Counted from the first letter of the stretch, positions 25,500 to 39,019 are shown. The stretch: DNA of 64,000 nucleotides from Mytilisepta virgata (GCA_028015205.1 CM051519.1:85767539-85831538); one strand, 5' to 3'. The notes: generated by a model not told the origin, from the sequence alone. Made by a program: numbers and translations.

Positions 25500-26115
25500 T
25501 TTAATCAACCAATCAGAAACCAGAATTGCCCATGGTAGCCATGTTTGTTGCCTGATCTGGAAATCAGGGTGCAGGATTTTCTCACTATGTTGAAAACCCG
25601 TTGGTAGCCTTGAGCTGTTTTCTGCTCTTTGGTCGGGTTGTTGTCTCTTTGACACATTCTCCATTTCCATTCTCTATTCTATAATGAGGAAACTCTGTAA
25701 ACAAAACCTCCAACAGATGCTTCCTGTCAAGTTTTGTTCCATTTTGCCAAGCGGTTTCAGAGGAGAAGATTATTTTATATCAGCCTATTCCTGCCATATT
25801 TGTAGTCCGATCAGGACCAAATGAGGAAACTTTATAAAGGACCTCCCATATATATGCTTCCTATCAAGTTTTGTTCCATTTGGCCAAGTGATTTCAGAGG
25901 ACAAGATTTTTTTATATTAGCCAATCAGAAACTAAGAACTGCCCATGACTGCCACATTTGTAGTCCGATCGGGACGAAATGAGGATAGTTTGTAAAGAAC
26001 CTCCCATAGATGCTTCCTGTCAAGTTTCGTTCCATTTGGCCTAGCAGTTCCAGAGAAAAATTTTTTTTACCTCACCTGGCCTAGAGGGCAATGTGAGCTA
26101 TTTATAATGGATTAT
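25500..26115 (+). repeat. Tandem repeat, unit about 150 bp, about four copies
   Basis: ATCAGCCAATCAGAAAC, GTAAAGAACCTCCCATA, GATGCTTCCTGTCAAG and TTCCATTTGGCC recur at about 150-bp spacing. The array ends in CTCACCTGGCCTAGAGGGC and ATGTGAGCT, the hairpin end seen at 13,371. One diverged unit occurs alone at about 32,795-32,965. Confidence 0.65.
25560..25685 (-). repeat. Mussel-type dispersed repeat inserted in the array
   Basis: On the minus strand it reads GAATGGAAATGGAGAATG then TGTCAAAGAGACAACAACCC, a phrase I recall as very common in Mytilus sequences. It encodes a spurious short frame. The recall was not checked against a database. Confidence 0.45.
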
Positions 26116-27568
26116 TATCGTGGTTAAACACATAGCATGACTAACAATCCTGCAAAATGTGAAAGAAATTGTGTCCAACACAAGTTTTATTACGCCCATT
26201 TAAAAGAATATTGTTAAAATCCTATAACTGCTGTAAAAATCATAATTCTAGATGTTGGGATGATGTTCTGAGATATTGCAACTGATTGTCCAGGTAGACC
26301 AAATTATTCTTCCTTGCCTTCGCTGATGCCAACAGACAACAATATTAAATTCCAAAATAGTGAAGCCTCAAAACATTTCATACATACTAAACAGTCAAAG
26401 CCAGACAACAATATAAAACATTCAATGGAACAGTATTGAAACACTTTTCTTTGTAATGAGAAAACTGAAAATAATATTTAACTTTATATTATGTCAGGTC
26501 ACATATCAAATTAGGTATGCAGATATAACAATGAAATATCATGAAAATAAAGCAATTCTTTCAAAAAACATACATGTTTAAATAATGCTATAACACATGG
26601 GTACCCAGAAACAGATCATACACATAAAAAAACTTGAGGCCAGATATACATCAACAGCTGCATAGTAGCTTTGTGTCCATTGACACCATGTGTGCATATG
26701 AGAACGGGAGGGGAGAGCTAATACATGTACCAAAATTAGTTTTGGATACAGTAATAATGTAGACATCAATTCTAAGCAAAAAACCAAAGTAAAAGACTAA
26801 CTGATCCAACCACAAAGAAGAGAAGAAAAAAATAGTCTAAATACATGTACATTTTGTGCAGTCAGATATTTTTTTCAAAATGCTGTTTGAACAAAAGAAA
26901 CATATCAAACATTCTAAATTTGTATATGATAAGGAGGCCAAAGACTAAATCTCATTTCAATCTGTATAGTCTCTTTATCTGAGAAGGAAACACTGGGTCT
27001 CTATAGGGTTTGTGCATAACACACCCCAAAATTGTGTTGTCCATACCATAAAAGTGAATAAATCAGGATAATATGTAGTTATGCACATCTGTATATGATA
27101 TAAAAACCACATACCAAATATCAGCTCAATCACTACAATCTTCATGGAGGCAAGTTTACAACATAATAAAAACATTACGATGTCAACAATAGAGCACTCA
27201 ATTTTTAACAATATGTAGTTATGAAGTTGTAAATCTGCCGTAAGGAAAATGACATTGGATTTATTTAAAAATAAATGGGTATGTTATATAAAATACACAG
27301 CCAAGTATGGTATTTCTATCAAAAATAGTTTGTTACTTTCCATTTAAAAAAAATACAATGTAGACTAATAGTTACAATAAATTACTTATAAAATTTTATA
27401 TAGTAATCATGGAAATCAAAAGACAATAAATATTTAATTTTCTCAATTAGCTTTATCATTATTGAGCAATTCTAAGATTAATATTTAGATCCAAAAATCC
27501 CATATAAAATTCCTTATCAAAAATATGTTCATTTTTTTTTTTCATTTCCAAAGTTGTTTCTATATTTT

Positions 27569-28123
27569 TCAAATACTCTCTAGATAAGCGACTCGTAAAT
27601 CCACAAGAGCCTGATAATATTTCTTATATGCCACAGATAATGATGATTGAATAGACGCATGGTTTATTGTCATCCAAAGTTTTAGAACACATGAGAGATT
27701 TAATCTATTAATTGGTGGTTGTTTATATGGTCCACCCATATGGGTATTGGCTGGCCACAATTTCTCAAGAGAATATCACTTTCAGAATCATATAGATATA
27801 TATATAAAAGGAATTCCCATTACCAGCAATGACTGGTATTAAAGAAACATTTGAAAAAGGACACTTAGTCTTTTCTTGGTAACTTCTCTGATACATGGAG
27901 GAAGTAATAGAAATTGCAATTATGTGAGCTTTGTTAATTATTTCTCTTAAATCATCAGGCTTAACTTCTAAGACTGGTTTTTCGCCCATGGATAGAGGTA
28001 AGTCTATATCTTCCTCTTCAGCAAATTCTACTTCTGTTTTTGGAGGTATGACAATAGTACAGTTTACTCCTCCCATAGGAAAGACCATGATGTCCGGTGT
28101 CCCATACCACAGCAACTCACTGC
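27569..28123 (-). pseudogene. Uncharacterised protein, C-terminal exon, probably frameshifted
   Basis: On the minus strand an acceptor TTTACAG at 28,124 opens a frame starting GSELLWYGTPDIMVFP, with an acidic stretch (EFAEEEDIDL) and IINKAHIIAISITSSMYQ. Near 27,790 the frame enters a TA-rich tract and is lost; the next frame over gives YDSESDILL, and a third gives LNLSCVLKLWMTINH to a stop at 27,569. The layout ELLWYGTPD...F(L)IP...YDSExDILL...LxLWxxxNx resembles a large uncharacterised bivalve protein family I recall, whose function I do not know. Two shifts within 30 bp at a (TA)n tract suggest decay or an assembly error. Upstream exons were not found. Confidence 0.42.
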
Positions 28124-31100
28124 CTGTAAATTTAAAGCATGACATGATTAATATCCAATCAGTTCATGTGTAATAAATATTATCATAATCATTGTATTAA
28201 TGTTAGGTAAAGAAATGAAACAATCGTCAATGACACATAGAAAACCATTTTTACATTGTGTATATAAATTGCTTTATAGAATCAAAGTACTGAAGTACTG
28301 AACATCAGAGGACCTCAAGTTATGTTGGATTATTGATAAATGACAAATGTTTATATAGTACCTGCCAGACAGATGTTCACCTTACAATATAGTACACATA
28401 ATATAATTTGCTATCATATCTGAGATACTGTCTCATAGTAAGAAACTTATCTTTGTGAATTATCCATGAAATGTTGACGTGGTCAAATGAGAACTGCTAG
28501 ATTGGCATTATGACCGTATAGTTGCACACTTGCAAAAATCTTTAGCTTATTACTTATGACAGAGAATCAACATAGCAAAATATTTTTTTGACTAGTCACT
28601 GAATTATGAGAAAGAAGTCAAGACAATCATATTAAAACAGATAAATTGTAATATTTGGGTGAAAGATACCACATGAACAGTAAACTCATATATCGATAAT
28701 ATTATGTCTAAAACTGAAAAAGACAAATAAGAGTACACTAGAAACAACATAGAAAACTAAAGCCTGAGCAACTTAACCCCACCAATAGTTGGGGTGATCT
28801 CAAGTGCTCTGGATGGGTAGTAGCAATGAGATGATTTTGTACCATACATATAGATCACAACTACAATATGAATGCGTCGGTCCTTAGAGGCCTGTAAAAC
28901 AGGGCTTGTAATTCTTTGGTGTTAATCTTTTGATTTTCTGTTCGTACATTGATGTGGCCATTAGTTTTCTGATTTATATTGTTTAATATTTGTCATTTCA
29001 TGGCTATTTCTAACTGATTTTAGTATAGTTTTTTTTTCTGATTTTAAAGATGTTGTATGGTTAGCTTTATTTCTTTTTCATCATTTTGTTTCTGTGTCTG
29101 ATTACCAATCATACCTCCCTTTTCGTTTCTTTTTTTTTAATTATGACAACAGTTTGGTTTCAATTTTCATTTATATATGTAACAATATAAAACAATATAT
29201 ATATAATCTCATATTACATCATTAATATTGGTCATTGTAGGAATGTATTCATCTTTAACAATGTACTGTAAAAGTGCTATTTTCTAACAGGTACTTAGTA
29301 TTATGGTCATTGTGATATCACTTATTCAAAGGACACAGTTCATTTATAGCCCAAAACGGGCTAAAATATAAATCTTACAATTAAACTCCAAATAGTTCAC
29401 AATTTGGTTCGTAAATTGGTCGATTTCAAATGTATTAACGCTCAATAAATCAATTCTTTCATAATAGTACATTACATTCTCCAAATTAGGCCCATTTTGT
29501 CCAAATATAATGATTTGGTGCAATTTTCAGACATGAAAGCTTTAGGAAAATTTGGCCACCATCTACAATCCAAAATGTTTTGTAACCAAAAGACTCAAAA
29601 TTTGATAAAGAATTCATTAAAATAAAAACTTTTCGGAATTGTATGGCAGCCATGGTTAATTATGCCAAAACATATAAATTTCAGACAAAATTGACCAAAA
29701 ATACAAATAATGTATAATTATGGGGTCATAGCGTCAAGATATTTAATAGTAGGTGCCAAAATAGTATATTTAAGTCTTAATAGAATTATCTCAAGTATTT
29801 CTATTTGAAATTTGTAATCGCTTGACCAATTTAGGGCTATTCTAACCCTTCGTGAACCTCTCTTTTCCTATAATATGTAGTAAATTTCTATTTGATATTC
29901 CTTAAAATATTCACATATACCAAAATACATTTTTTTTATATTACATTTAACGAGAAACATTTTACATGATCCCATATATTTGATTTAATCCAGTTACATA
30001 TATGCTAAGCATACAGTTATAATGACTTTCAAATGTAGGACTATATTATATAAACAGAATTGAGCATTTTATTATTTATTTAGCATATCTGTTATGTTTT
30101 CAAATCATTTATCTGTATGCTGAGCTAGCATTTGTATAGTCTCTTAATATTCTAAAATGGATTAAAAGGATCACATGTGTTACAATCAAACTTTGGATTG
30201 ACCATTAGATAACTTTAAAAAATGTCATAACTGGTATCTATAAACTTTTGGATTTATTATTGTATTATCCATTGAATTCATGCTATTTCCATTTAATACA
30301 GTTCAATAGACTATCTATACCTATTATTAATAGCAAAAAATGCAAAAAACTATAAATATATACATTGGACTAACATATATACATTATTCATAAAAATTAA
30401 TCATTTATCAAACTTCAAAAAGTTCATCACATCGCATAGCATATACATGTATACATGTAGTTGTACATAACTCTAAACTATATATAACAGAAAAAATTTG
30501 TGAATGTATCAGTGGTACTTGCTTGCATATTAGTTACTATGGGACACGTCTGTAGAATAGTGAAAGAATCACCATTCAATTTTGCGTTTGATTATTTTTT
30601 TGTGGGAATGAGCACTTTAAAATAAATAGTGTTTTGTTTAACATTTGTTTGCGGCAAATAAGAGTTCGAAATATTATTAAGATAGTAAAAATATTTCCAC
30701 ATATAAATGGAAATATAACTATAATGATAAGTGGGACACAATCCAAATTTTAAATTTATCTGTTTTTTTTTTTTTTTTTGGTGATAATAAACATTGTTTA
30801 TATATTTAATAACATTCAGTTGAGCCATATTAATATTATAAAACGGAAATCACTTTCATGATGAACAGAGATTTACATACAGACAGACAACGGTAACATT
30901 GACTGCCCCCATCGGCTTAGCAAAAAGGGCATTAACATTGTAATGACTAGTATAGATGCATTGGGAACGAGAACAGCATTATTCATGCATTGACAATCTT
31001 GTCTACATATATATATCCAAACAATAGTTCATAGCATACAGTTTTAGTTCAAAAATCTATATATATATATATATATATTCATCCGCAACAACAATTTTTC

Positions 31101-31599
31101 GATACGTCATTGATATTAAAGATTGTTTGATTAATATACTAATATTTCTAACGACAAAACATTTTCATATTATTAATTTGGATTTACAAAAAAAAAAAAA
31201 AAAAAATCTGAGTATTCATTGAAAACATGAATTTAAAAGAAGCGATAAGGAATTTTATTTTGCACTATATAATGTCCGCGGGTCTATAATTTTTATTACG
31301 GTCCTCTGATGTAAAAATGTTGTTTGACGCTGAATGTTCAGCCAGGTACATGAGATTAGGTATATAACTACAACCGTACATATAGATATCAGTTAACTGA
31401 TAGAACTCTGGCCTCCAAATATCAGAAGCCTTACGACTGTCAAGGGAAATTTTTTATACATTCAATACTAGTATGTTTCATCAAATGAAACAGAACAGAT
31501 TTTAATATTGCTATGAAATTATATAAACTGACACAGAGATATGTCTCGCCTACCAGCAGAAAATTCGAAAAAAAAGACAATCTGATGGACAGCAACATA
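28124..31599. other. AT-rich sequence, nothing supported
   Basis: Would hold upstream exons of the minus-strand gene at 27,569-28,123 if it is functional, but none stands out. Contains a diverged mussel-type repeat (about 28,725-28,865), a T-run at about 30,764-30,779 and an A-run at about 31,190-31,206. Confidence 0.4.
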
Positions 31600-32225
31600 G
31601 CTTAATTGAAAGTCGCATGACCATGACCTAGGCAAGGCCACGAAATGGTCATCAAACTGAAATGTACTGATAGTAATGCAACTTTATAGAAAACATCATA
31701 GATCTATCACAAGAAGTTCCTATCAAACTAACTTAAGCAGAAAACTTAACATTGAAATTGCTAATTAATTGAAAGTCACTGGAATATGATCTAGGGGCAG
31801 TGCCTCAAAATGATCGATAAACTTTATAGTAATGCAACCTTATTCAAAATATCATTGATCTATCTCAAGTAGTTCCTATCAAACTAACTTAAGCAGAAAA
31901 CTTAACATTGAAAATGACTAATTAATTGAAAGTCGCTGGACCATGACCTAGGGAGCAGGGCCTTGAAATGGTCGACAAACTGAGATGTACCGATAGTAAT
32001 GCAACTTTATAGGAAATATCATTGATCTATCACAAGTAGTTCCTATCAAACTAACTTAAGCAGAAAACTTAACATTGAAAATTTCTAATTAATTGAAAGT
32101 CGCTGCACCTAGGGTGCAGGATCTCGAAATGGTCGACAAACTGAGATGTACTGATAGTAATTCAACTTTATAGAAAATATCATAGAACTATCACAAGTAG
32201 TTACTATCAAACTGAAGCATAACAA
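31600..32225. repeat. Tandem repeat, unit about 160 bp, four copies
   Basis: Units start near AATTGAAAGTCGC (31,604; 31,768; 31,924; 32,092) and share CAACTTTATAGAAAATATC, CACAAGTAGTTCCTATC and CTTAAGCAGAAAACTTAAC. Immediately 3' lies GACGCCTACGTCAACGACAG and GTCGCAGGCGAGACC, a GC-rich tail typical of molluscan non-autonomous elements. The 160-bp unit matches the general size of bivalve Helentron-core satellites. Confidence 0.7.
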
Positions 32226-32719
32226 TTGTTGACGCCTACGTCAACGACAGCGATGCCACCAGAAAAGCAACACTTATGTCTGGCCTTCCGCGACTTTTGT
32301 CGCAGGCGAGACCAAAACTACATGACATCCATGCAAAATAATGAATGTTCCAGAATGAGTTTTGATGAATTTATTTTGTTTGCCTTGCAAAACAAGCTAG
32401 CAAACATAAAGAAAAGAAAAAGAAAAAAAAAAAAAAAAAAACAAAAAACAAAAAACATGAGAAGGAAAAGAACCAAAATGTAATTAGTTATTCAGACTTT
32501 CGTCAGGGATTATAATGTTATATTTATGTAATGAATCAAGAATTATATTCTCTTTGACTTTGTTTCAGGGATTACAACTTCTGTCAAAATTCTTAAAGGG
32601 GGCCATTTAAAAGACCAGTGCAGCGAAGTCTGGTTCCAATTGGCCATGTAGTTACATAGAAGATTTTTGAAATTCATCCCTTCCTTTTTTTCTCTTTTTA
32701 GTAAAAGCAGCCATGTCGA

Positions 32720-32970
32720 TTGGAAGTCGGGGATGCCGGACATTCTTTTAGACGGGGGCCATCCAAAGTTTGGTTCCAATTGGCCAGTTTTTTTAAATCA
32801 ACCAATCAGAAACAAGAATTGCCCATGATGGCTATGTTTGTTGCCAGATCAAGACTAAATGAGGAAGTTTGTAAAGAACCTCCCATAGATGCTTCCTGTC
32901 AAGTTCCGTTCCATTTGGCCAAGCGACTTCAGAGCAGAAGATTTTTTTTTATATCAGCCAATGAGAAACA
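32720..32970 (+). repeat. Solo unit of the 150-bp dispersed repeat
   Basis: Carries AAAGAACCTCCCATAGATGC and TCCGTTCCATTTGGCC as in the array at 25,500-26,115. The open frames here are repeat-derived. Confidence 0.5.
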
Positions 32971-33324
32971 AAGTGGTGAATCATCATCCATTTATAGCAT
33001 TAGACTTACTTTCACTTTCTAATAAGCTGTATGTAATGCGTGTATTCGTTGAAATAAGTCGGATTCCCATCGATAGCTTATTCAACTATTTATTTTAATC
33101 GCAACATAGCAATTATTAAATTTTTAGGGGGATAATTGTCAATTGAAACGAAATAGCGGATTTTCCCATGGTTTTTACACACTCGACCAGGATCCGATCG
33201 ATAGTCAAGCACTTGTTTTGCCTAGGTTATAAACGTACTCCAGTATGTATGGGTAAAAGGCAGAGTATTTGGACATTCTTTTTCTTTTTCTTTGCCACAT
33301 AAATAAACATGAAAAACGACCTCT

Positions 33325-34155
33325 CTGGTGCAGTAAAATCATCCGTCCGACTATTTGCAAATGACTGCTTACACGGAAATCGACATCCAAAGAGACCACA
33401 TCAGCCTTTTAACAAGACCTAGAAACTCTAGAAGTTTCTAGGGCATGAAATTTAACGCCATAAAATGCTATATAATGTCTATATATGAACAAAAAAAATA
33501 TAGTAAATTTTACCAATTAAGTGGACATATACTAGAAGAGGTAAACGCCAGCACATACCTTGGGCTCCAAATATCAGAAGATCTAAAATGGATAACAAAC
33601 ATAAAGCAAACATCGGCAAAAAAGGAATCTCAACCCTTGGCTTCCTCAGACGCAATCTCTACAACATTGCCCAAAAGAATCCAGGCCTGAAACATCCCTA
33701 GTAAGGTTAGTCATGAAATGTGGAGCCATCATCTGAGACCTATATACCAAAAAGGAAACATACCAACTCGAAATAATCCATGCACAATTCATCAACAAGG
33801 ACTACAAAACAAGAGACGACGGATGCAAGATCTAGAATTATCACCCCTAGACGTCAGACGGAAACAATAGAGGCTAATATTTTTCTACAGAGTGGTTGAG
33901 GGTCAGATACCAGCGATGCCACCTTCCGACCATATAATCCTAACTCAAGGAAGAAGCCAAATCAAACCAAAAATATTTTCAAGACTGTGAAAGTCCAGAG
34001 CTCTTCCACCGACCAATATAAAAACTCATTCTTCATCAGAACAGCTGTAGATTAGAAGAAGCTTGACAAGATTATTGTGACAAATTCAACTGAATGCTTC
34101 AAAGCGGCAAGCAAGCGGGACTATAAATGCGTTCTCCGCCCCGTTGTAATAAAGC
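33325..34155 (+). pseudogene. Non-LTR retrotransposon (CR1/jockey-like) reverse transcriptase 3' remnant
   Basis: Reading in shifting frames shows SSVRLFANDC (a decayed form of the FADD active-site box), then MKFNAIKCYIMSI, GHILEEV, YLGLQISEDLKW, STLGFLRRNL, and later QFINKDYKTRDDGC. This order is the C-terminal third of CR1/jockey-type reverse transcriptases. The active-site Asp is changed to Asn and several stops and frameshifts interrupt it, so it is dead. The 5' part is missing, as usual for truncated LINE copies. Confidence 0.75.
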
Positions 34156-35131
34156 CTTAGGTATTCTACAACGTACAGATACAGAAGATTAGAATACTGT
34201 AACACTGTCAGTAGAGTTTGAAAATATCTTCTTTTTTTATGAAAATCATATACAACAGTCATATCACAATTTCGATATTGCTGATGTGACTATACTGCTT
34301 GTCGTCACAGCAATCAATAGTTAACCTACCTTTACTTTGATTTATAACACGGTCTGTCAAATACCGTACTCACCTGAAAATAAAATTTGGTTTAAAACAG
34401 TATCTTGTGTAAAACATGTAAAAGTTTTTTCCTGGCCATGTTTACTGATCATGCATTTTGTTGTCCAGTGAGGAACATTTTGCATGTTTTGGGTGTGTAT
34501 ATGATCACTAAAGTTTGCACAGCTGTGATCATAGTAAGAGTTTATGCTTTCCTATCAACTTTATACGGATTAGCTTCATTTATATGCTAAAGCAATATGA
34601 CTTTTGGGGTCTAAATGAATTCAGTATTCTACTTGACTATTCTACGTAGATGTTTTTAAAAAGACGGATAATGACCGTAGATTATATAATTATTCATTTT
34701 GGTTGGTTATCTCACAAAGAAGACAGTTATCCTGATTTTGGTTTTCATGTTTATACAATCATCATGTTTTTAATTTAATTTTTACTTTCAAAGCTCTAGG
34801 AACATCTCGATTGTCTAGGTGCTAGAGTGCCGGGGATCAAACCGAAGATTTAAAAAAGCGTTAAAGCAGTGTTCATTTTATCACACCAATTTTTTTATAG
34901 TCTGATATGCATGTAATTTTAAGAAAACCCCTTCGTAAATTAAATAATACGACAACGACTTATTCATTTAAGCAACACATTGTCAATGTCAATGATATAA
35001 CACACTGTAGTGCATTAGGGTTTGCAGTGTTCATACGTCAAGATAACCTTTAGATAAAAAGTTCAGGGAGAGGAGTGCACTTGAGAACCTGGCTTCAAAT
35101 CAGACAGAAAATACAGGGTTATTGTATAAAC
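34156..35131. other. Intergenic region upstream of the chitin-binding protein gene
   Basis: No gene recognised. The promoter of the next gene should lie at its right end; AGATAAAAAG at about 35,052 is the only weak TATA-like candidate. Confidence 0.35.
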
Positions 35132-37307
35132 ATGACTAGATTAAAAGTCATTTTGATTCTGTTGGGATTTGCCTACGACACTTCAGCTTATATAGGTAAT
35201 ATTTTTCTGAATTCAATATTTTGTAGATTTGACACGTTAAAGTAAAATATGAATGAACCAAAAAAAAAAAAAAAAAAAATCATGAAGTACTGGAAAATAA
35301 TGCCAAAAAGAAATGAACATTAATTCTATTGATGTTCTTGACAATGAAAGTCCTTGAAAGTTCTTAATCACTGAGAGAAAACCTCACATTGTACAATTCA
35401 AATCATGACAAATGCAGCATATGCTCTACACGGCCATTGTATATACAATCAATTAATTGATAAAAATACTGTCACTGTTCTTGAGAAAATCCCCACATAC
35501 ACATAATGTGATCCAGATTTAAATGTTTTGTAAAAAAAATATTGTCATTGTTCATGTGAAAATCATCCATATATACTATATGCGATAAAAAAAATTATTT
35601 GTAAAAATATTGGTATTATCATCGTTTATGAGAAAATCCACAATATAAACTTACACATCTCTATCATGCATACCAATCCAAAATGTTAAATATGAATTCA
35701 CATTATTCTGCAATTTTTAAAAAAAATCAAGGGAATGTGATTTCCTCGTATATTAATTATGTCCTGTGTGTGTGATAGTGTGTGTGTGTGTGTATCTAAA
35801 TTGGGTTATACATACATTCAAGCGGCAACTATATCTGTATATTTCAAGGAATCACATTCCCCAAAGTCTGTATAGTAAAAATTCAACTATAAAATTGTTA
35901 TGAATTAGAGAGAGATGTGGGCGTAACAAAGCTAAAGCAAGTTAAATCGTTGCTATATCTTATGGTGTGACATATTTACAGCTATCAAATCTTAAAAATC
36001 TCTTGTTTCAATGGACAGCCATTATCAATTTTATTCTATTTTGTATTTTTGTTGTATGCATAAAAATGCTAGAACATTTACATATTAACATGTAAATTCT
36101 TATCACCTGTTAAACTTTTGCATGAATTACTGATATATTAACTTATCAGATGCAATTGATATACAGTGTATATATGCACAAACGAAACCAAACGAGTATT
36201 TTAAAAATTATAACACATGTAACATGCACCAAGAAATATGACAATAAACGTGAATAAATCTGTTTATTTCAGAAAAGAGACAAAATATATGTGTCGGTAA
36301 GTTTTGTTATCTTTGCCATGGTGTTATATAAACACAAAAATCTATACTTTATTTGTGTTTAAAGTTTCGTTTTCATATCGGGTAATCTATTTTTTATGTA
36401 ATCAGAATACTTGAGAAGAACTACTGTACAGGAAAACTTACAAGATATTTCCTGCCTTTTAAAAAAAAATCCAAATGTAGGCATGTATCCTTACTGAAAA
36501 AAATAAAAGAAAAAGTTTTAAAGGTATGTAAATTTTTATAGTGTATGATATATATTTTTTGTGATCGCGTTTATTTTTATTTTTTTTACAGACGCCTGGG
36601 CCAATATGGCGAACCCTTGTCAAAATAATCCACAGAATGCAGTTTACCTTCCACACCCTATGGATAAAAGGAAGTTTATACAATGCGATATGCTGGGTAG
36701 AATGTACATTGTGCAGTGTCCAAGGGGTGAAAAATACGACATGACCACATCATCTTGTGTAATCGGAAACGCCTTATCTACAACACCATTAGTACAGACG
36801 ACAACACAACAACATGTGACGACAACACAGCAACCTATCACAACAACACCACCTCCAACAACAATGGGAACAACTCCACCTCAAAACCCTTGTACGAATT
36901 CGAACATTGCCAAGGGATTTATTTATTTTGAATACCCGAAAGATCCAACGAAATTTATAGAGTGTGATATGCTTGGAAATGCCATGGTTTTGCCATGTGC
37001 AAGTGGTCTTGTATGGAGCCAAAAGAGGTTATCTTGTGTTTACAATATTAAACCCGGAGGTATTCGGACAACAAGTATAATTCCTGCAGCAACAACTACC
37101 TCAGTACCTGGACCAACGAAGAATCCCTGTACCGGTCGTGTTACTAACACAGATCAGCTGTTCCATCCACACCCGGACCCCCACAAATTCTACCAGTGTG
37201 ATCTATGGGGAGATGTGTTTGTTAATGATTGTCCCCCAAATCTCATTTGGAACGACAGTACAAAAACATGCTCCTCATCCTATCTGGCTCTTAATCCTGT
37301 TGGCTAA
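35132..37307 (+). CDS. Secreted protein with three chitin-binding (CBM14/peritrophin-A-like) domains
   Basis: Three exons (35132-35195, a 24-nt microexon 36273-36296, and 36592-37307), all GT-AG, both junctions in phase 1, give 267 residues. Exon 1 encodes a signal peptide (MTRLKVILILLGFAYDTSA). The microexon adds EKRQNIC with a Lys-Arg pair. Three repeats then follow with cysteines at 39/61/72/85, 130/154/165/178 and 209/232/243/256, containing FxxHPxDxxKFxQCD, typical of chitin-binding peritrophin-A domains. Each keeps four cysteines, not the usual six, so one disulfide is missing. Thr/Pro-rich linkers between the domains suggest O-glycosylation. Likely an extracellular chitin-matrix protein (shell, periostracum or gut lining). 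Exon 1 and the microexon are my own assignments from splice sites. AATAAA at 37,308-37,313 touches the stop codon, so the real poly(A) site may be further on. Confidence 0.85.
35196..36591 (+). other. Introns of the chitin-binding protein gene
   Basis: Two AT-rich introns either side of the 24-nt microexon. A GT microsatellite lies at about 35,766-35,793. Confidence 0.6.
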
Positions 37308-37495
37308 AATAAATTCTCCAGTAGTTCGGTTCATTTCTGATTTAGTTATATTTTGTTAACGACATCAAGTTATAATAGTTGCAAAGGGAAATGTTCCTTC
37401 TTCCTATGTATCTTCGGACTTCGTGTACGATACAATACTGTATTTATAAACCTTTTCACGTTAATTACGAGTCAGAAATGGAAAGTAAACACCAC

Positions 37496-37528
37496 AAACA
37501 CACACACACACACCCACACACACACATA
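37496..37528. repeat. CA microsatellite
   Basis: CACACACA run with two interruptions. Confidence 0.85.
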
Positions 37529-37574
37529 TATATCTGAACACTAACCAAACATTGTTGAAATAAGATTTTAATGT

Positions 37575-37680
37575 CCGCCTTCGGTGAGTCTTGAACTTAC
37601 GTCGTTGAGACACTAAGGTATAGATGTCTATTTGCAGCACCATGTTCAGCACCCTATAGACCACTTGGCCACATCCGCTT
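37575..37680 (-). repeat. tRNA-derived (Ser/Leu-like) SINE head
   Basis: On the minus strand GGATGTGGCCAAGTGGTCTA resembles the start and A box of a Ser/Leu-type tRNA and GTTCAAGACTC a B box about 75 bases on. A second, shorter relative occurs at about 37,925-37,980 (AGCACCCTAGACCACTCGGC). Confidence 0.5.
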
Positions 37681-38969
37681 TATAAAAATATAGCTTCAGT
37701 CATCGACATGTATCTTGGGATGAACATGGTACTTATATACATGCGTGTGGCGATGGAATTTTTATACATATCTGGCGTTTATTTGACAGTAACCCGATTT
37801 GCTATTTTGAATAAATTATTATTTCATCGTCATACAGTCAGAGTAAATACAGTATTTAACTGATCGTCTAATATTGTGACAAGCACATAATATACAAATG
37901 TATCTGCCCTGTGGATTTCCGAACCAATAGTTGTCTAGCATCATGTCCAGCACCCTAGACCACTCGGCTGCATTCGCTATATGATATAGCCTTTCTACTT
38001 AAAAAAATGAAACTTTATTAATAAGTACATGAACACATTTTTCTTATTGTTTCCAGGGTAAATATTCATAATTATTCTAAAAAACTTAAATCATCCTTAC
38101 TAAAATGGTGAAAAATGGTTACAAAATATTGCCAAGTTCTTTGTATTTGTGATCAAAGTTTGAAGTTGCTAAAAAGATTCACTAGACTGAAATTTCCTTA
38201 GGCTCCTCTATCATGTCTATACTGTTACCGTATTAAAGTCAGATGTTGTTCTGGAGTTATGTCGCCTTGTCCGTAAAAAAATCAAATGTGCACGAAAAAT
38301 CACAAAATTAACAATTTTTGGGTAAATTAAAAATCGTGTAGACTTCGATGTGCCCAATATATCTTGTTAAAATTTGAAACATATTTTGTTAAGATAAGTA
38401 TCTTTTAATGGTCAACTGCTATTCAATGCTAAACATATAGCTTCAACTCCTATTTTGTGTTTTAATTTAATGATGTTTACCCTTCACTAAATGACAAACG
38501 TCAAGTAAAAAGCCTATACTATATGGGTACTATTCTGGAAGGGGACGGAGACAGGTATAGAAAGAATGAAGAATAAATTCGAATTTACCACCCATCCCCC
38601 ACCCCCCCCCCCCCAAAAAAAAGCAAAAACACTATACATGTATATTATTTCCAAAGTTATTTAAAAATATCCAAGCTCACACAATTCTAAAATATTTTCC
38701 ATCAAGGTGCCTCAAAATTTTGGAACGAAGTCTCATACACAAATATACATTTGTACTCTTCACATATTATGTAAAATATAACTTTAGTTACTGGTGATAT
38801 CTTTTGCAAGGTTACAATCATTAAATTCATTTTGAGGTTTATTACCAGCTCAACAAATATTTAGGTACTGGAATGAAATTGACACTCCTTAAAAATGGCC
38901 AGTTTTTCTTAACTAAGGAGAAGCTCCGTTATTTCTCCATAGCTATCGTAAGAGAAACTTCTTTCTTGA
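37681..38969. other. Intergenic, nothing supported
   Basis: AT-rich, with a C-run at about 38,602-38,612. No gene recognised. Confidence 0.4.
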
Positions 38970-38998
38970 TAGTAGAACTATTTCCTTACGGGCAGCAC
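38970..38998 (+). repeat. 29-bp direct repeat outside element 1, left copy
   Basis: Starts TAGTAGAACTATTTCC and ends ACGGGCAGCAC; identical to 52,105-52,133. It lies outside the 6-bp target duplication on both sides, so it is not part of element 1. Confidence 0.85.
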
Positions 38999-39019
38999 AA
39001 CGACTCAGAGAATATGTAT

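Larger units (their letters stand above)
23300..27568. other. Intergenic, repeat-containing
   Basis: Contains dispersed repeats at 23,730-24,060 and 25,500-26,115 and a mussel-type repeat at 25,560-25,685; otherwise AT-rich with no supported gene. Confidence 0.4.

Noticed and set aside
32226..32483. Frame with a Lys-rich tail
   Set aside because: The start lies in a dispersed repeat tail and the end in an A-rich run.
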